DNA of 64,000 nucleotides from contig JAQMRL010000001.1 in the NCBI GenBank assembly GCA_035578175.1, positions 435,450,045-435,514,044 on the forward strand, in the 5' to 3' direction. Origin of the DNA: Catonia carolina (taxonomy: Eukaryota > Arthropoda > Insecta > Hemiptera > Achilidae). Made by a program: the position numbers and the translations under genes. This document shows, piece after piece, positions 31,576-43,690 of the stretch. Position 1 is the stretch's first letter; each line of letters opens with the position of its first letter. The notes beneath the pieces were generated by a model. That model was not told where the DNA came from. It made no database searches and was given only the letters and a program-made list of their open reading frames with translations.

Positions 31576-32978
31576 CGAGGTTTGTTCAAAAAATAACGGG
31601 AATTTTCGTTTTTTGAAAAAAATATTTATTTATTCATTTACATTAATATTGTCGCCTTCAAAGTAGTCCCCTTCGCATGCAATACACTTGTGCCAACGCT
31701 TTTTCCAATCCTCGAAACACTTCTGAAACTCGATCTTTGTGATAGCTTTTAGCTCTTTCACCGATTCGCTTTTAATGACATCTATGCTTGTAAAACGACG
31801 GCCTTATAATGTTCTCTTTATTTTTGGAAATAGAAAAAAGTCACATGGAGCCATGTCTGGCGAATATGGAGGCTGGGGCATCGTTACAGTTTTGTTTTTG
31901 GCCAAAAATTCACGAACAAGCAATGAAGTGTGAGCAGGTGCATTATCGCGGTGCAAAAGTCATGAATTGTTTTGCCACAAATCCGGGCGTTTTTTTCGGA
32001 TTGCTTCACGCAAACAGCGTTGAACTTGTAGGTAGTACTCCTTATTCATTGTTTGACCTTGTGGCAAGAATTCATGATGCACTATGCCATTAAAATCGAA
32101 GAACACAGTGAACATAACCTTCACATTCGACCGCACTTGTCGAACCTTTTTCGTTCTTGGCAATCCAGAGTGCCTCCACTGGGACGATTGAGCCTTAGTG
32201 AACATAACCTTCACATTCGACCGCACTTGTCGAACCTTTTTCGTTCTTGGCAATCCAGAGTGCCTCCACTGGGACGATTGAGCCTTAGTTTCGACATCGT
32301 ATCCGTAAACCCATGTTTCGTCACCTGTTATAACACGTTTGACTAGATCCGCATTGTTGTCGACTTCATTTAGTGACTCCTGAGCAACTTCCATTCGCCG
32401 CTGTTTTTGTTCGAAATTCAACAATTTTGGAACAAATTTTGCTGCCACACGTTTCATACCCAAAACATCCGAAAAAATTTCATGGCATGAGCCAATCGAT
32501 ATGCCAACATCATCACTGACTTCTCTGATTGTGATTCGGCGATCGTTCATAACCATTTCTTTCACTTTTTTTCACGTTTTCATCGGTTGTTGATGTGCTT
32601 GGACGTCCGGGTCGTTCGTCATCTTCAACGTTTTCGTGGCCATCTTGGAAACGCTTATACCACTCGTAAATCCTTGTTTTACTCATAGCAGACTCACCAT
32701 ATGCCTTTGTTAACATTTCACACACTTTATTTCATTTTTCAAGCAAAATTTAATACAAATTCTTTGATCCATTTTTTTTAACAAACAAAAATAGCCGTGC
32801 TCGAAAAACACGTCTAACCTTAGCGGCTTCCACTTAAGAACTAAGCGATGAATATTGTTGAAAATTTTATCGTACGTCAGGGGCATGTGTACCAATATAA
32901 TAAAAAAAAAGTTTTTACAATCGGACTATCCAAACCCACAAAATTTAAAAATTCCCGTTACTTTTTGAACACACCTCG
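31576..32978 (-). mobile_element. Mariner element 2, full length, inactivated
   Basis: 31-bp inverted ends with few mismatches, flanked by TA (31574-31575, 32979-32980). The minus strand encodes DNA-binding (WYKRFQDGHENVEDDERPGR) and catalytic segments (GDETWVYGYD, HRDNAPAH, YSPDMAPCDFFLFP). Broken by a frameshift near 32560 and a TGA just before HRDNAPAH. Contains a 90-base in-frame tandem duplication at 32107-32286. Confidence 0.9.
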
Positions 32979-33325
32979 TACTTTACATTACACCATATGC
33001 CAATGATATTGCTATAATTGAACAATCTGAGGAAAGATTACCGAAAGAGGTATTTACGCTGAACAACATCTGTGCCGATTACAATTTGACGATATCTCCT
33101 CAAAAAATTGAAGTAATGACCTAGGAAAATTCCTGGTGAAGTCAAAAATATCAATTAATGGGAATATAAGGGAGCAGGTATCCAATTTTAAATACCTGGG
33201 ATGTGATGTGTCTTTTACAAATAAGTATGTGATGAATAAACTAAATTGATTGTAGAATATTTTTGGAATGATACATTAAACATTAAACCACAGGACTATG
33301 AAAGAAACTTGTTTAAAGTTGTATA

Positions 33326-33478
33326 TTTTTTTTTGTTTAACGTCTAACTGTTCTGCAATAACTGCTAATGCAGATGGTGAAGGATGAAATGATTTTTGTA
33401 ACGTATGAAAATATGCCGTGCCTGAATGGGATTCGAACCCAAGACTGCATGATGAGAGGCGAGCATGTTACCAACTAT
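33326..33478 (-). repeat. SINE A copy inside LINE remnant
   Basis: Flanked by AAAGTTGTATA (33315-33325 and 33479-33489). Poly-A tail on the minus strand, B box GGTTCGAATCC. Confidence 0.8.
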
Positions 33479-34099
33479 AAAGTTGTATAAGATGACGGTG
33501 GTACTATGTGGGAGTAAACGGTGGGGACTTTAAAAGTGGGAACAAAATAAGTTATGGGGGGGGGCAGAAATGAGGTTCCTGAGAGTGGTGAAGGGCTGTA
33601 TCTGAAAGGGTAGGCTAAGGAAGCGGATATACTTTGAGATGAGCATTACTAGCTCAGACGAGAGAATGAAAATTCACAAGAGGTACTGCTGCCGTTAATT
33701 GGATTGAATTGGATGAAGGAGGATACCCTGCCCTGTTTAGATTACGAGTACAAACCCACCTGTAAGAGGAGTGTTGGACATCCAAGAAGTAGATGGTTTC
33801 TGGATCAGGCCGATCAGCATAATCCATGAAGTAAAGAAGAAGAAGAAGGGAAAGATGATGATCTCTTCGATTATTTCAGGGAGTTTTGCAATTTGTATAA
33901 GTTTTGGGTGACAGAGGTTTTGCCACAGCTTTTATAGGAGTGAATTTTGACCTGCTTGTATTATATCCATCATTTATGAATGTCACTTAATGCAGCCAAT
34001 ATGACTGGCCATTTTGGTACAGTTTGAAATTAACAGAAAATGTTTTCCAGTTTTTGAATTAGCCTACTATTATTTTGTAAAGAGATGAGAATTTTTAAT

Positions 34100-34240
34100 G
34101 ACAAACTTTCAAGCTCAATTTTCAAACTAATATGGCATACCGAATATGAGATAGAATTAATCCATGGTAAGCTGGTATAACCAATTTTTTATCGTTTAAT
34201 CTGACAAAAGTTTAATGCAAATACCCCAATTGATATTTTA
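34100..34240 (-). mobile_element. Short LINE remnant
   Basis: Resembles 930-1010 (ATAACCAATTTTTTATCGTT, TTTAATCTG). Too short to say more. Confidence 0.35.
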
Positions 34241-34524
34241 CTACAGATTTGATTGGTATAGAAGTTCCAAGATAAAGATCTATCTCGTGACACTCCTAGA
34301 CACTTCACTGTTTATACAGCTGTAGTGTCTTGCGGGCTAGTCATTCAAATAAAATCTATCTGTTATTACTCAATCCGACAACTGAGTTACTTACAATATG
34401 TTTGTGTTATTCTTATTAATAATGACACTATAAAGTTTGGAATGATGTCATCGTACTATATACAAGCATTATTTTTTGACTATTTAGTCTTTAAGGACAG
34501 GGGCAAAGCTTTGATATAAGTATA

Positions 34525-35817
34525 TGAGGGTGGTTCCAAAAGTACCCGTCCCAACAAAGAAAACACAAAAATTTTGGAATAGAATACATTTATTTTTCAA
34601 CATGATCTCCTTTTAGCTCTATACACTTCTCCCAGCGATGTTCAATAAGCTCAATACCCTTTTTGTAATAAGAACTGTCTTGCTCCTCAAAATAGCCATT
34701 AACTGCCAACATCACTTCTTCATCGTTGGAAAATTTTTGACCACTGAGACATTTTTGAAAGTTTATGAACAGAAAATAATTCGAGTGGGCTAAATCTGGC
34801 GAGTAGAGTGCATGAGGTAGCAATTCAAACTTTAATTCATTAATTTTGGCCATTGCAATAACGGATTTGTGAGCTGGTGCATTGTCTTGATGAATCAACA
34901 CTTGCTTCTTAGCCGAATGCAGCCGTTTTTGCTTGATTTCTTTGCTCAAACGTTACAATAAGTTTGCATAATACTCGCCATTGATAGTTTTTCCTTTTTC
35001 AAGATAGTCAATGAAAATTATTCCACGTGCATCCCGAAAAACCGACGCCATGACCTTGCCTGCAGTGGAACGGTCTCCACCTTCTTTGGAGCCGGTTCTC
35101 CCTTTTCAGTCCATTGTTTTGATTGTTCTTTTGTCTCTGGTGTGAAGTAATGGACCCGTGTTTCATCCATGGTTATGAAACGGCGCAAAAATTCTGCTTT
35201 GTTGCTGTGAAACTTCACTAAACACTCAATTGAAGCATCTTCACAACACTGTTTTTGCTCGAGTGTGAGCAAACGCGGCACCCTTCTTGCACACAGCTTT
35301 CTCATGTCCAAATATTCAGATAATATGCAATGTACCGCACTTTTTGAAATGCCTGCTATGTCTACTAGCTTGCGTACGTTCAGTCGACAATCATACAGTG
35401 CCACTTTGTGGATTTTTGTCACCATTTCTGGAGTCGTCACCTCATTTGGTCGACCACTGCGATGCTCGTCTTGGCAGCTCATACGGCCTCGTTTAAACTC
35501 TGCTACCCAATATTTTACTGTTGTAAACGAAGGAGCAGAATCACCCAGAGTAGAATCTAGTTCAGCTTTTATATTTGTTGGGCTGAGGCCTTTCAAATGA
35601 AAGTATTGTATCTCATAACGATGACCAATTTTCTCCTTTTTTACAATTTCACTGAAAACATTCACTAATGATGGCTGCCAAATAAATAATAAACAACACG
35701 GCATCTTCAAACTTGAAACATATACTTTATAGATTGTGTACTTTCTAATAGAATGATATTTTTCAAACAACTACCGCCATCTCTTTGTCAGGCCGGGTAC
35801 TTATGGGACCACCCTCG
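34525..35817 (-). mobile_element. Mariner element 3, full length, inactivated
   Basis: Inverted ends TGAGGGTGGTTCCAAAAGTA and the complement at 35794-35817, flanked by TA. Minus frame 35770-35018 carries the helix-turn-helix part and first catalytic Asp (MDETRVHYFTPETK); frame 34949-34590 carries HQDNAPAH and YSPDLAHSNYFLF. A frameshift separates the two. The third catalytic position (34781-34779) is Asn, as in mariner 1, to which it is related. Confidence 0.9.
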
Positions 35818-35822
35818 TAGTA

Positions 35823-36463
35823 CTGGGTGATTCATTTAAAAGTAGCCCACTGCTCAAGTAGTTTAATTTATAGCCACTCGAGTAATTTTCATATGGTGTA
35901 TTGGCAGCACTGATCACGATGTGATCGACTGACCTTTATAGTACAATTTATATTACTATTTAATTATTATATTATTATAGAGTATAATTTTTTCCAGCAA
36001 GATGGTGCAACATGTCACATGTGTCGCCAGTCCCTATCTCATATCAATCAGGCTTTTCCCATGCGAGTTGTTAGTAAAGATTTGTGGCCTCCTCATTCAC
36101 CCGATTTGAGTATGTGCGATTTTTTTCTATGGGGGTTATTTAAAAGAAACTGTTTACCAAACAAACCCCCACAGTATACATGAGCTAAAGAATAACATCG
36201 TGGCAGCCATTCAAGCTATAGACGTTTCCGTATTGTGTCGTGTGTGCATTAATAACATTGAACAAGCGCAAAAATGTGTAAGCGCAAGGACGTCACTTTC
36301 AGCATCTACTGTATAGGTGAAGTTGAAATTTGTTTATAAATTTTAAATAAATATGTAAAATTATGTATTAAGTAATTCTATTTATTCATTTACTATTTGA
36401 ACCCATTTGAGTGCCGAAGGCCGCTGTTAAATGCAGCAGGCTACTTTTAAATGAATCACCCTA
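35823..36463 (+). mobile_element. Internally deleted mariner-like element, QQDGATCH type
   Basis: Inverted ends GGGTGATTCATTTAAAAGTA and complement. Plus strand reads QQDGATCHMCRQSL, PPHSPDLSMCDFFLWG and, in another frame, NNIVAAIQAIDVSVLCR. I count 38 residues between the second and third catalytic Asp. Only the C-terminal third remains, with a frameshift near 36140. It starts five bases after mariner 3 ends. Confidence 0.8.
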
Positions 36464-36661
36464 TAGAATGGAACTGTTTATGTGTAAGGAAGTTTTAGGT
36501 ATACGAAATGTAAGATTTTATTTGAATGTTTTTAATTTGACTTTGTTGTTGTGCCATAGAAGTGTGCTGTACTCATTTGAATAGGCTTTAGTAAAATATT
36601 CACATATTAATTATTTTGTATTTTAATAATAAAGTAATACTTTCGGTGAATTCTATTTCAG

Positions 36662-36681
36662 GTCAGACATCTGCGAAATAA
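36662..36681 (+). CDS. ITSN: Intersectin alternative terminal exon, form 2 (ends MFGQTSAK)
   Basis: A good acceptor (TTCTATTTCAG) ends at 36661. If the donor at 30527 is used, one carried base plus GT gives Gly, followed by QTSAK and TAA. The change is confined to the last residues. A polyadenylation signal lies about 580 bases downstream. Inferred from splice signals and phase only. Confidence 0.5.
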
Positions 36682-37257
36682 AAAGACTAACAGTCAGGAG
36701 CTATCATTTGCATGGTAAAATATATCTTAGTTATTGAAACAGGTTTTTAAGTTGTGGGTTATAACTTGATAAAAGACATTTTTACAGGGATAAATGCCTA
36801 GTAATTGAAATGAAAAACATATTATTAAGCATGTTCTATGTGATGTTATTTTAAGTTATGAGTAACATGAATAAAATTTAAAATACAATTTTTCTTGGTG
36901 GCTCCAAGAAATGTAGTACAACATTATGTATAATGATTTTTTTTTAATCGTAAGTAAATTGCTAGCTAGAATGCTTAGTAAAACAAATAGTTTTTTAATA
37001 ATTTTTTCAAATGCTGTCCGTGTTAATGGAATGTTATGTACGTAATATTTACTAAGAATCCTTTGAAGTTTGAGTTAGTTTTGAACAGTTTGTTCATTGT
37101 CCACATCAGGCCTAATTTTTGTAATAAATTTTATTTAGCTTTAATTTGTATGATAATATATTTTTAACGGGTTTTATACCATAATTATTGTCATGATTTA
37201 TGGGTATTTTATTGCATATATGTAATTATTATTTACTATATCGTTATTTTTGTATAA

Positions 37258-37263
37258 AATAAA
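37258..37263 (+). terminator. Candidate polyadenylation signal for intersectin form 2
   Basis: AATAAA at the end of a repeat-poor AT-rich stretch that runs from the exon at 36662. It would give a 3' UTR of about 0.6 kb. Dispersed transposons begin again at 37454. Confidence 0.45.
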
Positions 37264-37453
37264 TTTAATTTAGTCTGGCATTTTTTATTGCTCATTTTAC
37301 GTATATTCTTCGCAATGTACATTTCTATTAATGTGTGTAACTGTCAGATATGAACATATTGATGTATCTTTCTATTATTCAATGATTGTTAATGTTTTCA
37401 AAGAGCATCCACTTACTAACTGGAATGTACTCAATATAATGTTTATTGATATA

Positions 37454-38067
37454 CAGTCGGACCTGTATTTATCGAACTTCTATATATCGAAATTCTCTAT
37501 AAATCGAAGTATTTCCTGAGTCCCATGAAATTTTAAATGAAAAATACTTCTGTATATCGAAAACAAATTCTATATATCGAATTTAATTTTAGTGAAAATA
37601 TAAAATAGAACTCCATATAGCCCTCCCATGACACACTAGTCAATCCGGAACATTTAGAGAGAGAGAGAGCAACGTGACAATACAGTACGTAAGTACGTTG
37701 ACCACTGTGGTCCACGTACAAGGGTAGTGTGATACGTTTATACTATGTACGATCAAAAATATGTAAATATGATGAAGAAGTTTTCAAATGGGTACCTAAA
37801 ACTGTTATGAGATAAAAACATGCCTAAGCAAAAGAGAAAAGTTTTTCTTTCTGTGGAGAATTGCCCTTCACACCCGTGTTCACAATAAAACACACTTTAT
37901 TTTAAATAAATACTGTTTTAAGGTAATATGGTTACGGTCGACTAATCTCACTTAATATAAGTAGGAGTGATAATGAAAAAATAAAACGGCGTTTCTCTTT
38001 ATCGAAGTTTCTATATATCGATTTTTTTATGAGGAACGTACAGTTTCGATATATGGAGGTCCGACTG
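37454..38067 (+). mobile_element. Pogo/Tigger-like element with TATATATCGA-rich ends
   Basis: Ends CAGTCGGACCTG and CAGTCGGACCTC in inverted order, flanked by TA. Sub-terminal repeats of TCTATATATCGAA occur on both sides. MPKQKRKVFLSVE at 37821 resembles the first residues of Tigger/jerky transposases; the rest is deleted. Confidence 0.75.
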
Positions 38068-38078
38068 TATTACATTTA

Positions 38079-39178
38079 CAGTAGCGTGCAAATTAATCCG
38101 AACACAGATGTTATTTAATAAAAAGTAATTTTATTTATGAAAAATATTATATTTATACAATTTGTGAATATTTAGAAATTAATATGTCATCCTTTATTCT
38201 TTATCACTTTACATACACGATTTGGCATAAATTGAATTAGTGTACTGCACATTTTTTTAATTTGTTCGTCACAAAATCATATCGATATTATTGCTACAAT
38301 GAGATTATTTTTGTAGTACAATCCATTTTTGAGAGTCGGTTTTTCACGATTTCCTGAAGATTTTCAATTGGGCTTACTTGTGGGAAATTAACTGGCCATG
38401 GTAACATTTTAATGTTTTCTTGTTCGAAAAATTTTTTCACTTTCTTAGCAAAATGGCATGGTGCATCTTGTTGGAACACTCCATTGCCATGTGGGAATTT
38501 CTTTTGAAGTTGTGGCACAACCTTTGACTAAAAAATTTTAATGTATCCATCGCTTTTAACACTCCATCTGCTGTTGTTTAGGTCAACAGCAGAAAGGCTG
38601 GTTTGAACCTATAGAGATTTTACTAAGTAAAACGAGGAGTGAAGTGATTTACCATTGCTTTCCTAACTAAGAACAAAGAAACCTATGGTTATCAGCATGC
38701 CAGGCCCTTTGAAAAGCATCTACTTTGCACCCTGCAAATGACACCTTTACTTCATTCACCACAGGATCTGGCTGTATTATGAAATTCATTACTTTTAGAG
38801 GAGATAACTCTGACTAGTGTCTTTTACACCTTTACCTCTTCTGTTCTTAAATAGTTCAGTCATATAACTGGCTGACAACGTGATAAGAAGCATAACTATT
38901 TTAGTAGCCCTGGAACTAGCAGATCGAGTGGAAATCATTTAACACTCTACATGCCTGTTGTGGGTGAAACACTCCATCTACTCGAACTAATAAACAAGGG
39001 CTTCAAATGTGAAACAACCCCAAAACATTTTTTTGGGGTGTTTTACCGATTGCTGGATATGAGTTGTGTTCAGATTAAACAAGGGCTTCAAATGTGAAAC
39101 AACCCCAAAACATTTTTCTGGAGATGTTTAACTGATTGCTGGATATGAGTTGTGTTCAGATTAATTTGCACGCTACTG
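38079..39178 (-). mobile_element. Tc1-like element, copy 1, interrupted by SINE C
   Basis: Inverted ends CAGTAGCGTGCAAATTAATC and complement, flanked by TA. The minus strand near 38518-38294 reads FQQDAPCHFAKKVKKFF and SPIENLQEIVKNRL, a DDE-type Tc1 C-terminus. A SINE C copy sits at 38570-38967. The 3' region contains an internal direct duplication (about 38996-39078 and 39079-39163). Confidence 0.85.
38570..38967 (-). repeat. SINE C copy inserted in Tc1 element
   Basis: Bounded exactly by the 12-bp duplication AACACTCCATCT (38558-38569 and 38968-38979), which defines the full length of the family as about 398 bases. Confidence 0.9.
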
Positions 39179-40394
39179 TATATAAATTATAGATAAATAA
39201 GAAACAGATAAATTTATTTATTCATTCACTATTGCTTAAAATAAGTATTATTTATATCTATAATAACCTACCTGTAATAATCACCTTTGTCAATTATTAA
39301 ATTAATTGAATGAAACATTGAGATAATGATGTAAATAATAAATGTAGTATTATAAATTTGTTTTGTAATTATAATTATAATTAAGTGGTTTGGGTATTAT
39401 CACAATAATTGTATAAATAAATATACGTTTATTTTTAGGTTATTAAGTAACATTGTAATGTATCATAGTGTTAAATTGTACATAGGTAAGTGTTGAATAT
39501 GTTCGATAAGTTTTATGTTTTCGATTACATTTTATATAAGGCACTAATACTGTAGGATAAATCGCTCAAAATACCATTGTTTAAAATCATATTAGTACAC
39601 ATTAATGGTGAAGTCTCTTAGTTCTTTCAAAAATCTTAAAATAATTAAATAAATTTTTTTGAAAATAATATAAAATAAAAATTAAGTAACATATTTAATC
39701 ACCTATAATCACTATATTTATTACATATCATATAAAAAGATCAAAACTTTAATTTTTATAATTAATACTAGTGTTATTTTTGAAACTATAAATTGTATGG
39801 ATGTGTATTTAATACATAAATAAATGATGTATCAATTTTGTTTATATAATTAATATAATAAAATTTACTACAGAAATAACAACTATAAGTTATAAAAATG
39901 AATTTAATTACTATAGGGATGGTAACAAGGGGGTACAAATGGGACAGCTGTACCAAACCCCGATTTGAAGCGGGCCCATAATTTTTTAATTTGTGTGTAT
40001 TTTACTTTTTGTTAATACAGTAATTGTTAAGAACAAATAATTTAAGTTTTTATTGGAGATGATTTAAAAAAAACTAAATACTTCGAATTTACTTATTAAT
40101 TAAACCGTTTTAATATAATTGTATGTACTTTTGTTTTTGGGTGGAGGTTAACAAGGGGGGCTCATTGGGTTTGTCTGTTATGGGTCCCTTAATTTCTTTT
40201 ACCACTCCTACCAGGTTAGATTTAGGGTTTTGCTCCCCTTGGTTGTACCAGGTGAGCAACTTAAAACCAAACCTATAACGTAACCGCTACCCTACTATGT
40301 TTTCACGCAGGAGTAGTGGTATTACTGATTGTTCTGTAATACACAATATTATGAAGAATTCTATGTGCAATTAACATTAACAAGAAAGAATGAC
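39179..40394. other. Intergenic AT-rich sequence
   Basis: Two short GC-rich runs (39920-39975, 40140-40205) may be the ends of a decayed element. Nothing else recognised. Confidence 0.3.
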
Positions 40395-40990
40395 TTTTGA
40401 AAAAGAAAAAAAGAAAAACAAAAGTCATTGCTTTTCGTGGAAAATGGCCTATAAGATCTAAAATAGTAGTCGAAAACAAAATTTTGGAGCAAGTGTCAAA
40501 TTTTAAATACTTGGGATGTGACATAACGCATGATTATGACCGGGATCCTCAACAAAAAATATCGAGGTTCAGCATGATATGTGGGGCAATAAACTGATCC
40601 CTCAGGAGTAGAGCTAGAAAGAACATCCTGCTCAAATTTTATAAAGTAATGGCGATCCCAGCATTGGCTTATGGAAGCGAGACATGGGTCCTTACAAAGA
40701 AACAAGAATCAAAAACTCAGGCAGCAGAAATGCGATTCCTGAGGCAGGTGAAAGGTTGTACAAGAGAGGATAAAATCCGAAATGAGGAGATAAGGAGAGA
40801 GTGTGATGCCCAGCCACTCTTGAGCATATTGAGAACCTACAGGAACAATTGGTCAGTCATGTTGTAAGAATGTCACAAGACCGCCTCCCTCGATCTGCGC
40901 TGCTCTATAAACCAATCGGAAAGAGAAATATTGGTAGGCCGAGGAAAAGATGGACGCCGGAACAGGCTTGAATAGCCTAATCCATGAAGA
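40395..40990 (+). mobile_element. LINE remnant, C-terminal polyprotein
   Basis: Plus strand reads LEQVSNFKYLGCDITHDYDR, then MAIPALAYGSETWVLTKKQE, AEMRFLRQVKGCTREDKIRN and, after a frameshift, GRPRKRWTPEQA. These are typical of the last 250 residues of LINE polyproteins. Confidence 0.7.
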
Positions 40991-41009
40991 CGACGACGAC
41001 AAGAAAGAA

Positions 41010-41275
41010 TACAGCTTCTTTCAACAAGACATAGCTACATGTCACACGTCAAATGTTTCACTGAAACGCGTTCATGCTGCTTACACGAATAGATGAATTA
41101 TCATCAGTGGATGGTGGCCTCCATGATCCCCAGAATTGTCTACTTGTGATTTTTTTTCTTTGAGACTCCTTAAAGGAGAGAGTTTATGCATCTAATCACC
41201 ACAATATCGATGAACTGAAGGTGAACATTTAACGCGAAATCAATGCACTTGACAACAATGTTTTGTGTCGGACGT
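41010..41275 (+). mobile_element. Mariner-like fragment, QQDIATCH type
   Basis: Plus strand reads FQQDIATCHTSNVSLKRVHA, SPELSTCDFFLL, NNVLCR, with two stops. Related to the element at 35823-36463. Confidence 0.6.
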
Positions 41276-41289
41276 CTCTCCATTTGATA

Positions 41290-42605
41290 TAGTTGCGTGC
41301 TAATTAATCCGAACACAGATGTTATGTAATGAAAAGTTACTTTATTTTTGAAAAAATATATATACATTGTATTTGTTAATGTTTAATAACTAATATGGCC
41401 ACCTTTATTGTTTATCAGTTCATGTATGCAATTTGGCATAGATTCAATTAGTGTACTGCACATTTTTTTAATTTCTTTGTCACGAAACCATACCGATATT
41501 ATTATTGCAATGAGGTAGTTTTTTGTAGTACAATCCATTTTTGAGAGTCGTTTTTTCACTATTGCCCAAAGATTTTCAATTGGGCTTATATCTGGGGAAT
41601 TACCTGGCCATGTCAACACTTTAATGTTTTCTTGTTCAAAAAATGCTTTCACTTTTTTGGCAGTATGGCATGGCGCTAAACCTTGTTGAAACACTCCATT
41701 GCCATGTAAAAATAATTTTGTTTGCAGTTGTAGCACAACCTTTGACTTAAGAATTTGGGTATATTCATCGCTCTTTAACATAACATTTACTGGGACTAAT
41801 TAACAAGGACTGTGAAACAACCCCAAAACATTTTTTTCTGGGGATGTTTAATTGATTGCTGGATATGAGCCAGTGATGTTCTTTCATCTGCTGATTTTGG
41901 AACATAAGAAACCTTTTGCCCCTGAACGTAAAAATGGGATTCATCGGGGAACATTACATTTTTCCAGTCTGCAACAGTCCACTTTGCATATGCTTTGGCC
42001 CACAATAACCGTTTTTTGCACATTGCTTGGGTCAAAAGTTGTTTTTTAGCCGGTCTACGAGCTTTCCATCCAGCATCAAGAAATCTGCGTCTAACAGTTG
42101 TCATATGCAAATTCGTCCCACTGGCTGCAAGCTGTCAATTTTAGTCCACAGCACTTAATTTTGGATTTACTTTACTTGTTCTCACTAATAACCGATCCTG
42201 AGTCGCAGTGGTTATTCTTTTACGACCACATTTTTCTTTCCTTCGAGGTGAAAAGGAACAAGTTTCTCGAAATTGTTTTAATATATCATTCACTGTCCCT
42301 AGTCCAACGCCACACTCTGAAGCTATTTGTCATTGTGTCACACCAGTATACTCGGAGAGAGAAACAATTTTTGAACGTTTTCTTGGAGTTACATCCATTG
42401 TTACAATATATTACGTAAAACAGACACAAAAACAATACATGAATTTGTCATAAAAAAATGAAATACACGAAATTGCTATAGAGACAATGAACAACAACTT
42501 CACACTGCACAGACAGCTTACAGAATGTGTGTGGTTAGCAGTGTAGCCACTACATAGAAAAAAACAAAAAAATTCCCTGTGTTCGGATTAATTTGCACAC
42601 TACTG
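41290..42605 (-). mobile_element. Tc1-like element, copy 2, near full length, inactivated
   Basis: Inverted ends similar to copy 1. Minus frames 42110-41796 (TTVRRRFLDAGWKARRPAKK, FPDESHFYVQG) and 41781-41383 (FQQGLAPCHTAKKVKAFF, SPDISPIENLWAIVKKRLSK) form a DD34E transposase. The second catalytic Asp is replaced by Gly (QQG). A stop and frameshift lie between the frames, and the N-terminus at 42400-42110 is broken. Confidence 0.88.
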
Positions 42606-43309
42606 TAAGTCGAGCACAAAAATGCAGTCATGCTCAGGGTGGTCATTTTGAATATCTTTTGTTACAAATAGGTAAACAAATGCAACATTTAAATTACGTT
42701 TAATATTATTTTTTATTTAAATTTTCCGCTTCATTAATACAATTTAATTACGTCAGCTGTTACATTATGAGTCTGGTTTTATGTTGCTCACCCTGTACAT
42801 TCACATAGCTTTTTCAAAAAAAATTTGTACTGTTTGTTGAAAGTAACTCAATAAAATAAAAATTTAAGTTGTTAGAGAGGGTTACATTTCATATATGGTC
42901 TGTGAATTTTCCCCTCACCATTCCGCAGGAATAATACTGTTACTACCCATCTCACGTTACTGACCTAACTTATGTTGTAGCTTATCTGTGTAAATGTGTC
43001 ATCTGCCTCAAACAAGATTTATCACAAAAAATCATATTGCTCACATATAATTGATTTGTTTTTTAAACGCTTTTATTTAACTTACTCTTGGATCCATAAA
43101 ATCTTGCAACTTAAAATTTTAATACTTCTACCGTATCAATATGAATCAAACTTTGCACACTTGTTTATCTTCGATGACAATAGGTGTTTGTAAAAAAAAA
43201 TTACAAAAAAATTTCAAAAAAAATTTTTGAAAAATTTTTTTTCAAAAAAAATTTAAAAAATTTCAAAAACGCTTAAATTTAACAATTACTTAAAAAAAGT
43301 AACTAAAAA
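42606..43309. other. Intergenic AT-rich sequence
   Basis: CAGGGTGGTCATTTTGAATA near 42637 and GCTCACCCTGTA near 42787 could be inverted ends of a small element. The remainder grades into the A-rich low-complexity tract. Confidence 0.3.
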
Positions 43310-43316
43310 GAAAAAA

Positions 43317-43652
43317 ATAAAAAAAATTTACAAAAAAAAATAAAAAAAATCACAGAAAAACAATTATAAAAAAAATAAAAAAAAAAATTTAAGAAACGCT
43401 ATTATTTAACAATGATTCAAATAAAAAATGAACTAAAAAGAAAAAATAAAAAAAATTACAAAAAAAATTACAGACATTACTGTTACAAATATAAAAGCGT
43501 GGCGCATTTTTATACAACGAATATTTTACAATAAAATGCGCCACGCTTTTATATTTGTAACAGTAATGTCTGTAATTTTTTTTGTAATTTTTTTTATTTT
43601 TTCTTTTTAGTTCATTTTTTATTTGAATCATTGTTAAATAATAGCGTTTCTT

Positions 43653-43690
<38 letters not shown>

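Larger units (their letters stand above)
31376..33860 (+). mobile_element. LINE remnant, split by a mariner and a SINE
   Basis: LINE-like pieces at 31376-31575, 32981-33325 and 33479-33860: NNICADYNLTISPQKIEV near 33060 and AEMRFLRVVKGC near 33567, the latter matching AEMRFLRQVKGC at 40727. Reading is repeatedly interrupted by stops. Confidence 0.55.

Noticed and set aside
43389..43631. 80-codon Lys/Asn-rich frame
   Set aside because: Lies entirely in the AT-rich palindrome; composition explains the open frame.
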